Source: Geobacteraceae bacterium
GTDB taxonomy: Bacteria; Desulfobacterota; Desulfuromonadia; Geobacterales; Pseudopelobacteraceae
Assembly: GCA_016720395.1 (NCBI GenBank)
Contig: JADKKR010000008.1
Location: 62,001 to 126,000, forward strand
Direction of reading: 5' to 3'
DNA length: 64,000 bases
Every line of letters starts with the position of its first letter. Within the stretch, counting starts at the first letter, position 1. Below the pieces are notes generated by a model. The model had not been told where the DNA came from, ran no database searches, and was given only the letters and a program-made list of their open reading frames with translations. Made by a program: the position numbers and the translations under genes. Shown in pieces: positions 23,708 to 32,372 of the stretch.

Positions 23708-26700
23708 TCACTCAAAAGTGGCGGCATTATAGCCGAACAGCCGTTCAACTTCCAGTCTTAAATCATCGTTAGGCATAACATACATCTCTTCCGGCAGTTG
23801 CATGGTCGCTGTGCCCCGCGGTGTCATGTCAAAGGAGATGAAGGCCGGCACCGGGCCGCGATGGCGCTCTATGATGCCCTTGAGGAAGTCAAGACGCTCT
23901 ATGGGCATGTCATCCATGCGCAGGTTGAACGATACTTTCTTTGTCGTCCGGGCCCGTGCCTCCGAGAGCAGCCTGACATCGCCGGCCGGGCCGCGGTTTT
24001 TCTGCTGCCATTCGCTGCCCCCTTCTTTCTGGGCCTGAACCAGGATCTTGGCGCCCTTTTCCCCCCGCTCCAGCTTGCCGGTTATCAGCAGCGGGTCATC
24101 GGACTTCAGGATGCTGACGGCAGTGGCGTACACGTCAGAGAAAATCGTCACCTCGACAGAACCGGTCAGGTCCTCGATCGTGACGAACCCCATCCGCTCG
24201 CCCAGTCCCTTTTTGGTGATGATCTCCTTCAGGTTGCTGACGATCCCGCAGACCCGCACTTCACTCCCGTCAGTCTGTTCGGTCAGGTTGATTATGTCGC
24301 AGCTCGTCAGCCGCTTGATATCGTCCAAGTAGCGGTCCAGGGGGTGGCCGGTTATCAGGAAGCCGAGGGCCTCTTTTTCGTAGGCCAGTTTCTCCTTGTC
24401 GTGCCATTCCGGCAGATTGGGCAGTTTCATACCGCCGACCCCGTTGCCTCTGGTCACCTCTTCGGTACCGAACAGTGACACCTGGGCGCTGGCCCGTTCC
24501 TCCTGAATCTTCTGGCCGTAACCCGTTGCCGCTTCAAGACCTTCCATCAGAGATGATCGTGTGGAACCGGTGGAGTCAAATGCGCCGCACTTGATCAGTG
24601 ATTCGATGACCCGCTTGTTGACGCGTCTCAGGTCGACTCGCTCGCAGAAATCATACAGATTTGTGAAAAGACCGTCCGCTCGTGCTTCCAGAATGGCCTC
24701 TATGGCCCCGCCGCCGACATTTTTTACCGCTCCCAGGCCGAAGCGCATCGATGTGCCGACCACGGTGAAGGAGAGGCCCGATGTGTTGATATCGGGCGGC
24801 AGCACCTCGATGCCCTGCTCCCGGCAGTCGCTGATATTCTTGATGACCTTGTCGGTACTGTCCATGTCGCAGGTCAGCAGTGCGGCCATGAATTCGACGG
24901 GATAGTGCGCCTTGAGGAAGGCGGTCTGATAGGCGATCAGCGCGTAGGCGGCCGAATGGGACTTGTTGAAGCCGTATTCGGCGAACTTGTGCATCAGGTC
25001 GAAGATCGCCTCGGCCTTTTTCGGATCGAGGCTGTTGGCCTTGGCCCCATCCAGGAACTGCCCCTTCTGGCGGGTCATCTCCTTGTCGTCCTTCTTGCCC
25101 ATGGCACGCCGCAGCAGGTCGGCCTGCCCCAGCGAGTAACCGGCAAGGGAGCGGGATATCTGCATGACCTGCTCCTGGTAGACGATGACCCCGTAGGTAT
25201 CCTTAAGGATAGGCTCCAGTTGGGGCAGGTCATAGACGACCTTCTTGCGGCCGTGCTTGCGGTCGATGAAGTCATCCACCATGCCGGAGCCGAGCGGACC
25301 GGGCCGGTAGAGCGCGCAGGCCGCGATGACGTCTTCGAAACAGGACGGCTTAAGCTTGACCAGCATCTCCTTCATCCCGGTGGACTCAAGCTGAAAAACC
25401 CCGGTCGTGTTGCCGGCACTGATCAGCTCGTAGCTGGCCTGGTCATCGTCCCGCAGGGTGGTGATGTCGAACGCCGGATCTTTCCCTGCCCGCACCAGTT
25501 TCACGGCATTCTCGATCACGGTCAGGTTTTTCAGTCCGAGGAAGTCGAACTTGACCAGGCCGACCAGTTCGACGTATTTCATGGAATACTGTGTATTGAT
25601 CGCCCCGGTCTTCTGGTCCTTGTAGAGCGGCAGGAACTCCTCCAGCGGCTCCGGTGCAACCACGACGGCGGCGGCATGTGTCGAGGCGTGGCGGGTCAAA
25701 CCCTCCAGGCAGAGTGCCGTGTCCAGCAGGTCCCTGACCTGAGGGTCGGAACTGCACAACTCCTTGAGCTGCGGCTCCTGCTGGAGGGCCTTGCTGAGCG
25801 TCATCTTCAGGTCGTCCGGGATCAATTTGGCGATCCGGTCCACGTCGCCATAGCTCATGTTAAGGGCCCGGCCCACGTCGCGAACGGCCGCCTTGGCCCC
25901 CATGGTCCCGAAGGTGATGATCTGGCAGACCCGGTCACGGCCGTATTTGTCGACCATGTACTGGATCACCTCCGAGCGGCGATCCTGGCAGAAGTCAACG
26001 TCGATATCAGGCATGGAGATACGTTCCGGATTGAGGAAACGTTCGAAGAGCAGGTTGTAGGGCAGGGGGTCCAGATCGGTGATTTTGATGGCGTAGGCCA
26101 CCAGCGAGCCGGCGGCCGAGCCCCTGCCGGGCCCCACCGGGATGCCGCGATCCTTGGCCCAGCGGATAAAGTCAGACACGATCAGGAAGTAGGCCGGGAA
26201 CTTCATCTCCCGGATGCAGTCCAGTTCCACCGTCAGGCGCTCGAAATAGGTCTGCTGCTGCTCCAGGGTCATGTCGGGATGCTTGGCAAGGATAGTGGTC
26301 ATCCGCTCCTTGAGCCCTTCAGTTGCCAGCTCCAGCAGCATGTCGTCGTGACTCTTCCCGGCGGGCGGGTCAAAGTGAGGAAAGTAATAGGTCTTGCCGT
26401 CAACCGCCAGTTCCAGGTTGCAGCTTTCGGCAATGGCCAGCGTATTGCTGATCGCCTCGGGGGCATAGGAGAAGGCCCGCTCCATCTCCTCCGGGGACTT
26501 GACGTAGAACTCGTCGACCGAGAACTTCATGTGGGTCGGGTCGCTCATGGTCTTGCCGGTCTGGATGCAGAGCAGCACCTCGTGGGCACGGGCATCCTCG
26601 CGGTTCAGGTAGTGGCAGTCGTTGGTGGCCACCAGCGGCAGCTTCAGCTCCGAGGCAACCTCCATCAAGCGCTTGTTGACGATGTCCTGCTCGGGGATGG

Positions 26701-27268
26701 TGTTCTCCTGCAGTTCAATATAGTAGCGGTCCGGGAACAGTTCACTGTACCAGCGGGCAGTGGCGACAGCATCCTCGATCCTGCCCCGGCCGCACTGCAT
26801 GGCGACTTCTCCCTTGAGGCAGGCCGACAGGGCGATCAGCCCCTCGGAGCGTCCCGAGAGGAGTTCACGGTCGATGCGGGGCCTGTAGTAGAAACCCTCC
26901 TTGTAGCCGGCCGATGTAAGGTAGGAGAGGTTCCTGTAGCCCTGCATGTTTTCACAGAGCAGGATCAGGTGATAGGCCGCATCGGAGATTCCTTTCGCAT
27001 CTTTGGAAAAGCGCGATTCCGGTGCCAGGTACAGTTCGCAGCCGATGATCGGCTTGACCCCGGCCTTCTTGCAGGAAAGGTAGAACTCTGCGGCGCCGAA
27101 CATGTTGCCGTGATCAGTCATTGCCACCGCCGGCATGTTCAACTCCTTGGCCTTGGCGATCAGGTCGTCGAAGCGTATGGCGCCGTCCAGCAGGGAGTAT
27201 TGGGTGTGGAGGTGGAGGTGAACGAAGGGGGCGGAACTTGTATTTTCAATAGTATCAAGAGCTTCCAT
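23708..27268 (-). CDS. dnaE: DNA polymerase III alpha subunit
   Basis: 1186 residues. PHP domain at the N-terminus (HLHLHTQYSLLDGAI), palm catalytic acidics in MPDIDVDFCQDRR near residue 420-430, helix-hairpin-helix, and an OB-fold segment near residue 1000. Replicative polymerase, DnaE1 type by length and by lack of a PolC exonuclease domain. Begins at the ATG at 27268 (GGGAGGCAGCACCCC upstream) with a promoter about 40 nt before. Very long antisense frames on the plus strand are composition artefacts. Confidence 0.96.
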   Translation of the reverse strand: MEALDTIENTSSAPFVHLHLHTQYSLLDGAIRFDDLIAKAKELNMPAVAMTDHGNMFGAAEFYLSCKKAGVKPIIGCELYLAPESRFSKDAKGISDAAYHLILLCENMQGYRNLSYLTSAGYKEGFYYRPRIDRELLSGRSEGLIALSACLKGEVAMQCGRGRIEDAVATARWYSELFPDRYYIELQENTIPEQDIVNKRLMEVASELKLPLVATNDCHYLNREDARAHEVLLCIQTGKTMSDPTHMKFSVDEFYVKSPEEMERAFSYAPEAISNTLAIAESCNLELAVDGKTYYFPHFDPPAGKSHDDMLLELATEGLKERMTTILAKHPDMTLEQQQTYFERLTVELDCIREMKFPAYFLIVSDFIRWAKDRGIPVGPGRGSAAGSLVAYAIKITDLDPLPYNLLFERFLNPERISMPDIDVDFCQDRRSEVIQYMVDKYGRDRVCQIITFGTMGAKAAVRDVGRALNMSYGDVDRIAKLIPDDLKMTLSKALQQEPQLKELCSSDPQVRDLLDTALCLEGLTRHASTHAAAVVVAPEPLEEFLPLYKDQKTGAINTQYSMKYVELVGLVKFDFLGLKNLTVIENAVKLVRAGKDPAFDITTLRDDDQASYELISAGNTTGVFQLESTGMKEMLVKLKPSCFEDVIAACALYRPGPLGSGMVDDFIDRKHGRKKVVYDLPQLEPILKDTYGVIVYQEQVMQISRSLAGYSLGQADLLRRAMGKKDDKEMTRQKGQFLDGAKANSLDPKKAEAIFDLMHKFAEYGFNKSHSAAYALIAYQTAFLKAHYPVEFMAALLTCDMDSTDKVIKNISDCREQGIEVLPPDINTSGLSFTVVGTSMRFGLGAVKNVGGGAIEAILEARADGLFTNLYDFCERVDLRRVNKRVIESLIKCGAFDSTGSTRSSLMEGLEAATGYGQKIQEERASAQVSLFGTEEVTRGNGVGGMKLPNLPEWHDKEKLAYEKEALGFLITGHPLDRYLDDIKRLTSCDIINLTEQTDGSEVRVCGIVSNLKEIITKKGLGERMGFVTIEDLTGSVEVTIFSDVYATAVSILKSDDPLLITGKLERGEKGAKILVQAQKEGGSEWQQKNRGPAGDVRLLSEARARTTKKVSFNLRMDDMPIERLDFLKGIIERHRGPVPAFISFDMTPRGTATMQLPEEMYVMPNDDLRLEVERLFGYNAATFE

Positions 27269-27303
27269 GGGGTGCTGCCTCCCGGCAAATCAATGAGGGA
27301 GAA

Positions 27304-27333
27304 ATTATGCCTCATGCCTAGATATGGTGTCAA
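27304..27333 (-). promoter_or_regulatory. Promoter of dnaE-accA
   Basis: Minus strand TTGACA (27333-27328), an 18-nt spacer, CATAAT (27309-27304). The remaining intergenic DNA up to 27539 shows no gene or structure I can support. Confidence 0.6.
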
Positions 27334-27539
27334 GGAAAGGGTTTTAAGTCTATATTTTGTGTGTAATGGCGCGAGGTTGGGGATCGGTTGGTGTGTTTTG
27401 CCATTTGGAACAGGTCGGGGCGCCGCTATGGTGTTAGCCGTCGGCTGCAGCCACCTGGTTGGTAAGGATCATTGACGTATTACCCTTTTGTCATCTCATA
27501 TTTACCAGACTGCATTCGTGCATGAGATCTAGCCGCTTA

Positions 27540-27944
27540 TTAGAAAAAACGCGGGATTTTTGATGACAGGAGTGGACAAAAGGCCATGACTATCATTCCT
27601 ACTGCCAGCAGATTTCCTTTGAAGATATTTAACTCATCCAGAATCGCTGACAATTTTGCCTTGGCAACATACCGGCCTATGATAATGTCGAAAACAAGCA
27701 TAAATGACGACAAAGACATGCCGAGGAATACAAGTCCTCTGTCGGTAGAAATGTCCATTAATGGTACGTAAAAATAGCAGATCAGCAGGCAAAGAGATAG
27801 CGCGGACAGCATGGATATACGTTTCGCAGACTTTTTATCAATATGCTTATTGAGATAAACCATTCGTGCAATCCCGTTTAAGGTTTCGCCGGCCGCAACA
27901 AGTACATAGAAGCATACTAACTTTATTATGAAGTCTATCTCCAT
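27540..27944 (-). CDS. Small polytopic membrane protein, function unknown
   Basis: About 134 residues starting at the ATG at 27944 (MEIDFIIKLVCFYVLV); AGGT lies 10-11 nt upstream. Four hydrophobic segments can be seen (about 4-20, 45-62, 73-92 and 110-128). The loop after helix 1 is basic (YLNKHIDKKSAKR), pointing to a cytoplasmic loop. No motif I recognise. Codon use is more AT-rich than the surrounding core genes, which may signal a recent acquisition. The neighbours dnaE and sucD give no functional clue. Confidence 0.65.
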   Translation of the reverse strand: MEIDFIIKLVCFYVLVAAGETLNGIARMVYLNKHIDKKSAKRISMLSALSLCLLICYFYVPLMDISTDRGLVFLGMSLSSFMLVFDIIIGRYVAKAKLSAILDELNIFKGNLLAVGMIVMAFCPLLSSKIPRFF

Positions 27945-28067
27945 TTCAGTTTTACCTAAGACTAAGCCGCTACCCGTCCGGGGAGCCATATTGTCCGGTC
28001 GGTGTCCAAAGTCTTGTCTAAAATCATATTTCAGATAATCCGGTTGACAGTGTTATCGGTGGAATCC

Positions 28068-28104
28068 AATAAGCCCCGCCTCCCAAAGGGAAACAGGGCT
28101 TATT
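28068..28104 (-). terminator. Weak hairpin after sucD
   Basis: AATAAGCCC...GGGCTTATT with a nested TCCC-AAA-GGGA. It is about 20 nt downstream of the sucD stop, with only a short T content after the stem. Confidence 0.4.
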
Positions 28105-28124
28105 GACGTGATGCTTGTTTACGG

Positions 28125-29090
28125 CTACTTCTTTGCTTTTTTGACAGCCGGCTTTGTCACAGGTTTTGCTGTGGCTTTTGCGGCCGCCTGTGCAGCGGAT
28201 TTCGGCACCGGTTTGCCGGCCCTCTTGAGCGCTTCCAGCATGGCCTCACCCATCCTGGTCGGGCTGGTGGAGACCACCACTCCGCACTCCTGCAGGGTAC
28301 GGATCTTGTCCTCGGCCTTGCCCTTGCCGCCGGTGATGATGGCGCCGGCATGTCCCATGCGCTTACCCGGGGGAGCTGTCACGCCGGCGATGAAGGCTGC
28401 CACCGGCTTCTTCATGTTCGCCCTGATCCACTCGGCCGCTGCCTCTTCCGCGCCGCCGCCTATCTCGCCGATCATGAAGACCCCTTCGGTGTCCGGGTCC
28501 TGGTTGAAGAGCGAGAGTACGTCGATGAAATTCATGCCGATGATCGGGTCGCCGCCGATACCGACGCAGGTGGACTGGCCCAGTCCCATGTCGGACAGCT
28601 GCTTGACCGCTTCGTAGGTCAGGGTACCCGAGCGGGAGACAACGCCGATCTTTCCTTTTTTGTGGATATGGCCGGGCATAATGCCGACCTTACACTCGCC
28701 CGGTGTTATGACGCCCGGACAGTTTGGCCCGACCAGCCGGGTCCTGCTTCCCTGCAGCATGGCCTTGACCGGCACCATGTCACGCACCGGGATGCCCTCG
28801 GTGATGCAGACAGCCAGGGCGATGCCGGCGTCGGCTGCTTCCAGGATGGCGTCGGCAGCGTAGGGAGGCGGCACAAAGATCATCGCGACATTGGCCTCGG
28901 TGTATTTGACCGCCTCGGCAACGGTATTGAATACCGGAATCCCTTCGATATGGATACCGCCTTTGCCGGGGGTGACTCCGGCAACGATGTTGGCCCCGTA
29001 CTCACGGCACTGCTGGGTGTGAAACAGGCCGCTGCGGCCGGTGATGCCCTGGACCAATATACGGGAATGCTTGTTGAGTAGAATGGACAT
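28125..29090 (-). CDS. sucD: Succinyl-CoA synthetase alpha subunit
   Basis: 321 residues. CoA-binding Rossmann part (VQGITGRSGLFHTQQC, VTPGKGG) and ligase domain with VGPNCPGVITPGE and active-site His in GHAGAIITGG. Catalyses succinyl-CoA to succinate with NTP formation, with SucC. The last 26 residues, from PKSAAQ to KKAKK, are an Ala/Lys-rich tail beyond the usual C-terminus (typical length about 290). CGGAGGAAGACC precedes the ATG. Second gene of sucCD. Confidence 0.94.
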   Translation of the reverse strand: MSILLNKHSRILVQGITGRSGLFHTQQCREYGANIVAGVTPGKGGIHIEGIPVFNTVAEAVKYTEANVAMIFVPPPYAADAILEAADAGIALAVCITEGIPVRDMVPVKAMLQGSRTRLVGPNCPGVITPGECKVGIMPGHIHKKGKIGVVSRSGTLTYEAVKQLSDMGLGQSTCVGIGGDPIIGMNFIDVLSLFNQDPDTEGVFMIGEIGGGAEEAAAEWIRANMKKPVAAFIAGVTAPPGKRMGHAGAIITGGKGKAEDKIRTLQECGVVVSTSPTRMGEAMLEALKRAGKPVPKSAAQAAAKATAKPVTKPAVKKAKK

Positions 29091-29171
29091 GGTCTTCCTC
29101 CGAATATGTTCAATGTTCGAGGTTTATGTGTTCAAGGTTGATAACTTTGAACCTGGAACCCGGAACCGATT

Positions 29172-30329
29172 TTAACCCAGCATCTTCACTATGCGAGACG
29201 CCGCATCGCCCAGATTTTCGCCGACCTGGACATTCAGCCCTGATTCCCGCAGAAGCTTCTTGCCGACCTCAACCTCGCTGCCGTCCATGCGGACGACGAT
29301 CGGCAGGGTGCAGTTGACCTCGCCGGCCGCCTCGATGATGCCGTGGGCGATGACGTCGCAACGCATGATGCCGCCGAAGATGTTGACGAAGATGCCCTTG
29401 ACGTCCTTGTCCTGCAGGATGATCCGGAAGGCCTCGGCCACCTTCTCGCGGGTCGCTCCGCCCCCGACGTCCAGGAAGTTGGCCGGCTCACCGCCGCACT
29501 CCTTGAGCACGTCCAGGGTTGCCATGGCCAGGCCGGCTCCGTTGACCAGGCAGCCGATGGAACCGGTCAGCTTGATATAGGCCAGGTCGTATTTACCGGC
29601 TGTTATTTCCAGCGGGTCGAGCTGTGAGTAGTCCATCATGTCCGGGTATTCGCGGTGCCGGTAGACGGCATTGTCGTCGAAGGTGATCTTGGCATCCATG
29701 GCCATCAGCCAGCCGGCCTTGGTTACCACCAGCGGATTGATCTCGATCAGGGCGCAGTCTTTTTCCTGGCTGGCCCGGTACAGGTTCATGAGCAGTTCGA
29801 CGCAGTCCTCGCAGACAGAACCGGTCAGGCCGAGTTCCAGGGCGATCTTGCGGGCCTGGTAAGGACGCAGGCCGGTGAACGGGTCAATGATCAGAGTCCG
29901 GATCTTTTCGGGACTCTTTTGAGCCACTTCCTCTATGTCCATGCCGCCTTCGGCCGATGCGATCAGAACGTAGCGTGAGGTCTCGCGGTCCAGGGTTATG
30001 GACAGGTAGAACTCGCGGGCTATATCCACCGCCTCCTCTACCAGGATGCGGCGGACTTTGAGCCCTTCCGGACCGGTCTGGTTGGTGACCAGAGTGCGGC
30101 CGAAGAGTTCCTTGCCGTATTCCTGGGCCTGTTCCGGGTAGTGCACCAGCCTGACCCCGCCCGCCTTGCCACGTCCGCCGGCATAGATCTGGGCCTTGAC
30201 CACGCAGCGGCCTCCCATCATCTTGGCAGCCCGCTCGACCTGATCGGAGGTCAGCGCAACCCGCCCGCGGGGAATCGGAATACCGTAGCTGCTGAGAATC
30301 TCCTTGGCCTGATACTCATGAATATTCAT
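29172..30329 (-). CDS. sucC: Succinyl-CoA synthetase beta subunit
   Basis: 385 residues. ATP-grasp domain at the N-terminus (MNIHEYQAKEILSSYG; VVKAQIYAGGRGKAGG), nucleotide-site residues in LIEINPLVV and C-terminal ligase domain with NGAGLAMATLD and VNIFGGIMRCD. I use the ATG at 30329 (GGAGTG 7 nt upstream), which gives the standard N-terminus. The 81-nt gap to sucD contains a run of degenerate GTTCAA/GGAACC words. Confidence 0.95.
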   Translation of the reverse strand: MNIHEYQAKEILSSYGIPIPRGRVALTSDQVERAAKMMGGRCVVKAQIYAGGRGKAGGVRLVHYPEQAQEYGKELFGRTLVTNQTGPEGLKVRRILVEEAVDIAREFYLSITLDRETSRYVLIASAEGGMDIEEVAQKSPEKIRTLIIDPFTGLRPYQARKIALELGLTGSVCEDCVELLMNLYRASQEKDCALIEINPLVVTKAGWLMAMDAKITFDDNAVYRHREYPDMMDYSQLDPLEITAGKYDLAYIKLTGSIGCLVNGAGLAMATLDVLKECGGEPANFLDVGGGATREKVAEAFRIILQDKDVKGIFVNIFGGIMRCDVIAHGIIEAAGEVNCTLPIVVRMDGSEVEVGKKLLRESGLNVQVGENLGDAASRIVKMLG

Positions 30330-30428
30330 GGTGCACACTCCGTCGGATAAATTTATGCGGGAAGCGGATCATTCACGGGGTTGTTGCAAAACGTAGCCGC
30401 AATTACCCCTTCCTGCACAACAGGGAAA

Positions 30429-30456
30429 AGTATATCAGGAAACGTGGTGTATACAA
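30429..30456 (-). promoter_or_regulatory. Promoter of sucCD
   Basis: Minus strand TTGTAT (30456-30451), a 16-nt spacer and TATACT (30434-30429), about 100 nt before the sucC start. Confidence 0.5.
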
Positions 30457-30491
30457 GAAAATTTTATCTATAATGAAAAAATTTACTTGTA

Positions 30492-31217
30492 CTAAATAGT
30501 GGGGTGTCCGGACTTTGCTGCAAGGTCGCGATTGATTTCGGCTTCTGAGGCTCTCAGGTAGACAGGAAGCAGGCGGGACGGATCGAGTGCCTTCCCGCTT
30601 TCGAGGGCCTGCAGAGCCAGCGGAATGGCGTTGGAGGCGTGAGCAATGTTGAGGGGAAAAGGGGCAAAGATCGCCTGCCCCTCCATGTGATCGGCAATCA
30701 GGTTCTGATAACGTGCCGCACCGTCCCCGCAGAAGATCACCGGTGCAGCGGCTCTCGCACGGAGCATATCGAGCAGGCGCCCGGGAGGCATGACAGAGTC
30801 ACTGATCTGTGCAGATGGGAAGGTGCTTGAACAGTTGAAGAGCGCAGCATAGACTTCGCTTTTCCGTGCGTCCATCAGTGTGCAGACCGGGAAAGATGCC
30901 AAGGGGAAATTCAGAGCCAGCAGAGTCAGTGAAGAAAAACCGACGCACGGTTTGCCGCAGGCCAGTGCCAGACCCTGAACCGTGGCAATGCCGCCGCGTA
31001 CCCCGGTAAACGAACCGGGACCGGTTGAAGCGGCAAACAGGTCTATATCGGCAACAGTCAGGCCGGCCAGTGCAAGAAGGCGTGCAATTTCGGGCACCAG
31101 ACGTGCGGAAAGTGTACGATCGGTGCTGAAGGTGGATTCGGCTGCGATTGTATTACCAACGGCAACGGCAATGCTGGCAAGCGACGTGGATGTATCTATG
31201 GCAAGAATATTCACCAT
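30492..31217 (-). CDS. tsaB: tRNA t6A biosynthesis protein TsaB
   Basis: 241 residues, ASKHA fold. N-terminal ILAIDTSTSLASIAVA, then STGPGSFTGVRGGIA and MDARKSEVYAA are TsaB signatures. It lacks the metal-binding His pair of TsaD, and acts as its partner in making N6-threonylcarbamoyladenosine at position 37 of ANN-decoding tRNAs. The ATG overlaps the rseP stop (TAATG), making it the last gene of the pyrH-to-rseP cluster. Confidence 0.9.
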   Translation of the reverse strand: MVNILAIDTSTSLASIAVAVGNTIAAESTFSTDRTLSARLVPEIARLLALAGLTVADIDLFAASTGPGSFTGVRGGIATVQGLALACGKPCVGFSSLTLLALNFPLASFPVCTLMDARKSEVYAALFNCSSTFPSAQISDSVMPPGRLLDMLRARAAAPVIFCGDGAARYQNLIADHMEGQAIFAPFPLNIAHASNAIPLALQALESGKALDPSRLLPVYLRASEAEINRDLAAKSGHPTI

Positions 31218-32371
31218 TAACCCGGACTGCTGAAAAAATACCTGACGATATCGTTGTAAAACGCCAGCACCATCAGACTCAGCAACAGGAAGAGGCCGAT
31301 CTGCTGGGCGTATTCCCGGACCTTCTGGCTGACAGGTCGGCCGATGATCAGTTCGCAGAAGAAAAAGAAGAGGTGCCCGCCGTCCAGTACCGGCACCGGT
31401 AACAGGTTGAGGACACCCAGGTTGATAGAGAGCAGGGCCATGAAGGCAAGGAAGGCAGGGACTCCCATCTGGGCGGTCTCACCTGCCATCTTGGCGATCA
31501 TGATCGGCCCGCCGACACTGTCCATGGGGACGACCCGCTGGACCATCTTGACCAGTGACATGACCGTCAGGTCGATAACCTTCCATGTCTGGGATGTTCC
31601 TTTGATAACGGCCTGATACGGGTTGTAATACTCGGTTACAACTTCTCCGGCAGCCGCAATGCCGATGGCGTGTCCTTTGATACTTTCACCGAACAGATTT
31701 TTAGAAATGCGCGGTTCCGGGGTAATGGTGAATTTCAGGTCCCGGTCATCACGCTTGACGGTCAGGACAATAGGTTGACCCTTGCCGGCGGCGATCAGTG
31801 CGGCAATCTCGTCCCATTGTGCAATTCTTTGACCGTTGATTCCGGTGACGACATCGTCCTTGAGAATCCCTGCTTTAGCCGCAGGCTTGTCCTTGATAAC
31901 CTCACCGATCCTGGCTGTGACCGTCGGGACTCCCAGCATGCAGAGCAGGATGAAGATCAGCCAGGCAAAGACCAGGTTGAAAACCGGTCCGGCCATGACG
32001 ATGGCAATGCGGGCCAGGGGCGGCTTGTGGGCAAAGGAACGGGCTTTTTCAGCTTCGGTCAGCTCGGGCGGTTCATCGAGCGATTCTCCCGATTCCTCGT
32101 CATAGGTCTTCTCGGTATCGGTATCTGCCTGTGCCGGGGTGGCTGATCCTTCAATAGCCCCGCCTTCGCCGAACATCTTGACATAACCGCCCAGGGGAAA
32201 GGCCGAGAGCAGGTACTCCGTCTCGCCGATCTGCTTTCCGAAAAGCTTGGGGCCGAAGCCGAGCGAGAACTTCTCTACCCGGACATTAAATAGTTTTGCG
32301 ATGATGAAGTGGCCGAATTCATGGACAAAAATAAGGATACCCAGGACGATTATTGCGTAGATGACCATCAT
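31217..32371 (-). CDS. rseP: Site-2 intramembrane metalloprotease RseP
   Basis: 384 residues. HEFGH zinc motif in the first membrane helix (VHEFGHFIIAK, about residue 17), central PDZ domain (about 125-215) and C-terminal LDG motif (LPVPVLDGGHLFFF). Cleaves anti-sigma factors and signal-peptide remnants inside the membrane. Between the first and second helices lies a roughly 45-residue acidic insertion rich in Glu/Asp/Thr (about 70-115). It follows dxr by 1 nt; classic dxr-rseP order. An anti-sigma with one membrane helix at 49.3 kb is a possible client. Confidence 0.93.
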   Translation of the reverse strand: MMVIYAIIVLGILIFVHEFGHFIIAKLFNVRVEKFSLGFGPKLFGKQIGETEYLLSAFPLGGYVKMFGEGGAIEGSATPAQADTDTEKTYDEESGESLDEPPELTEAEKARSFAHKPPLARIAIVMAGPVFNLVFAWLIFILLCMLGVPTVTARIGEVIKDKPAAKAGILKDDVVTGINGQRIAQWDEIAALIAAGKGQPIVLTVKRDDRDLKFTITPEPRISKNLFGESIKGHAIGIAAAGEVVTEYYNPYQAVIKGTSQTWKVIDLTVMSLVKMVQRVVPMDSVGGPIMIAKMAGETAQMGVPAFLAFMALLSINLGVLNLLPVPVLDGGHLFFFFCELIIGRPVSQKVREYAQQIGLFLLLSLMVLAFYNDIVRYFFSSPG

Positions 32372-32372
32372 A

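Noticed and set aside
24905..27475. 856-codon open frame antisense to dnaE
   Set aside because: It lies wholly opposite the conserved DnaE frame and shows no family sequence; composition-driven shadow.
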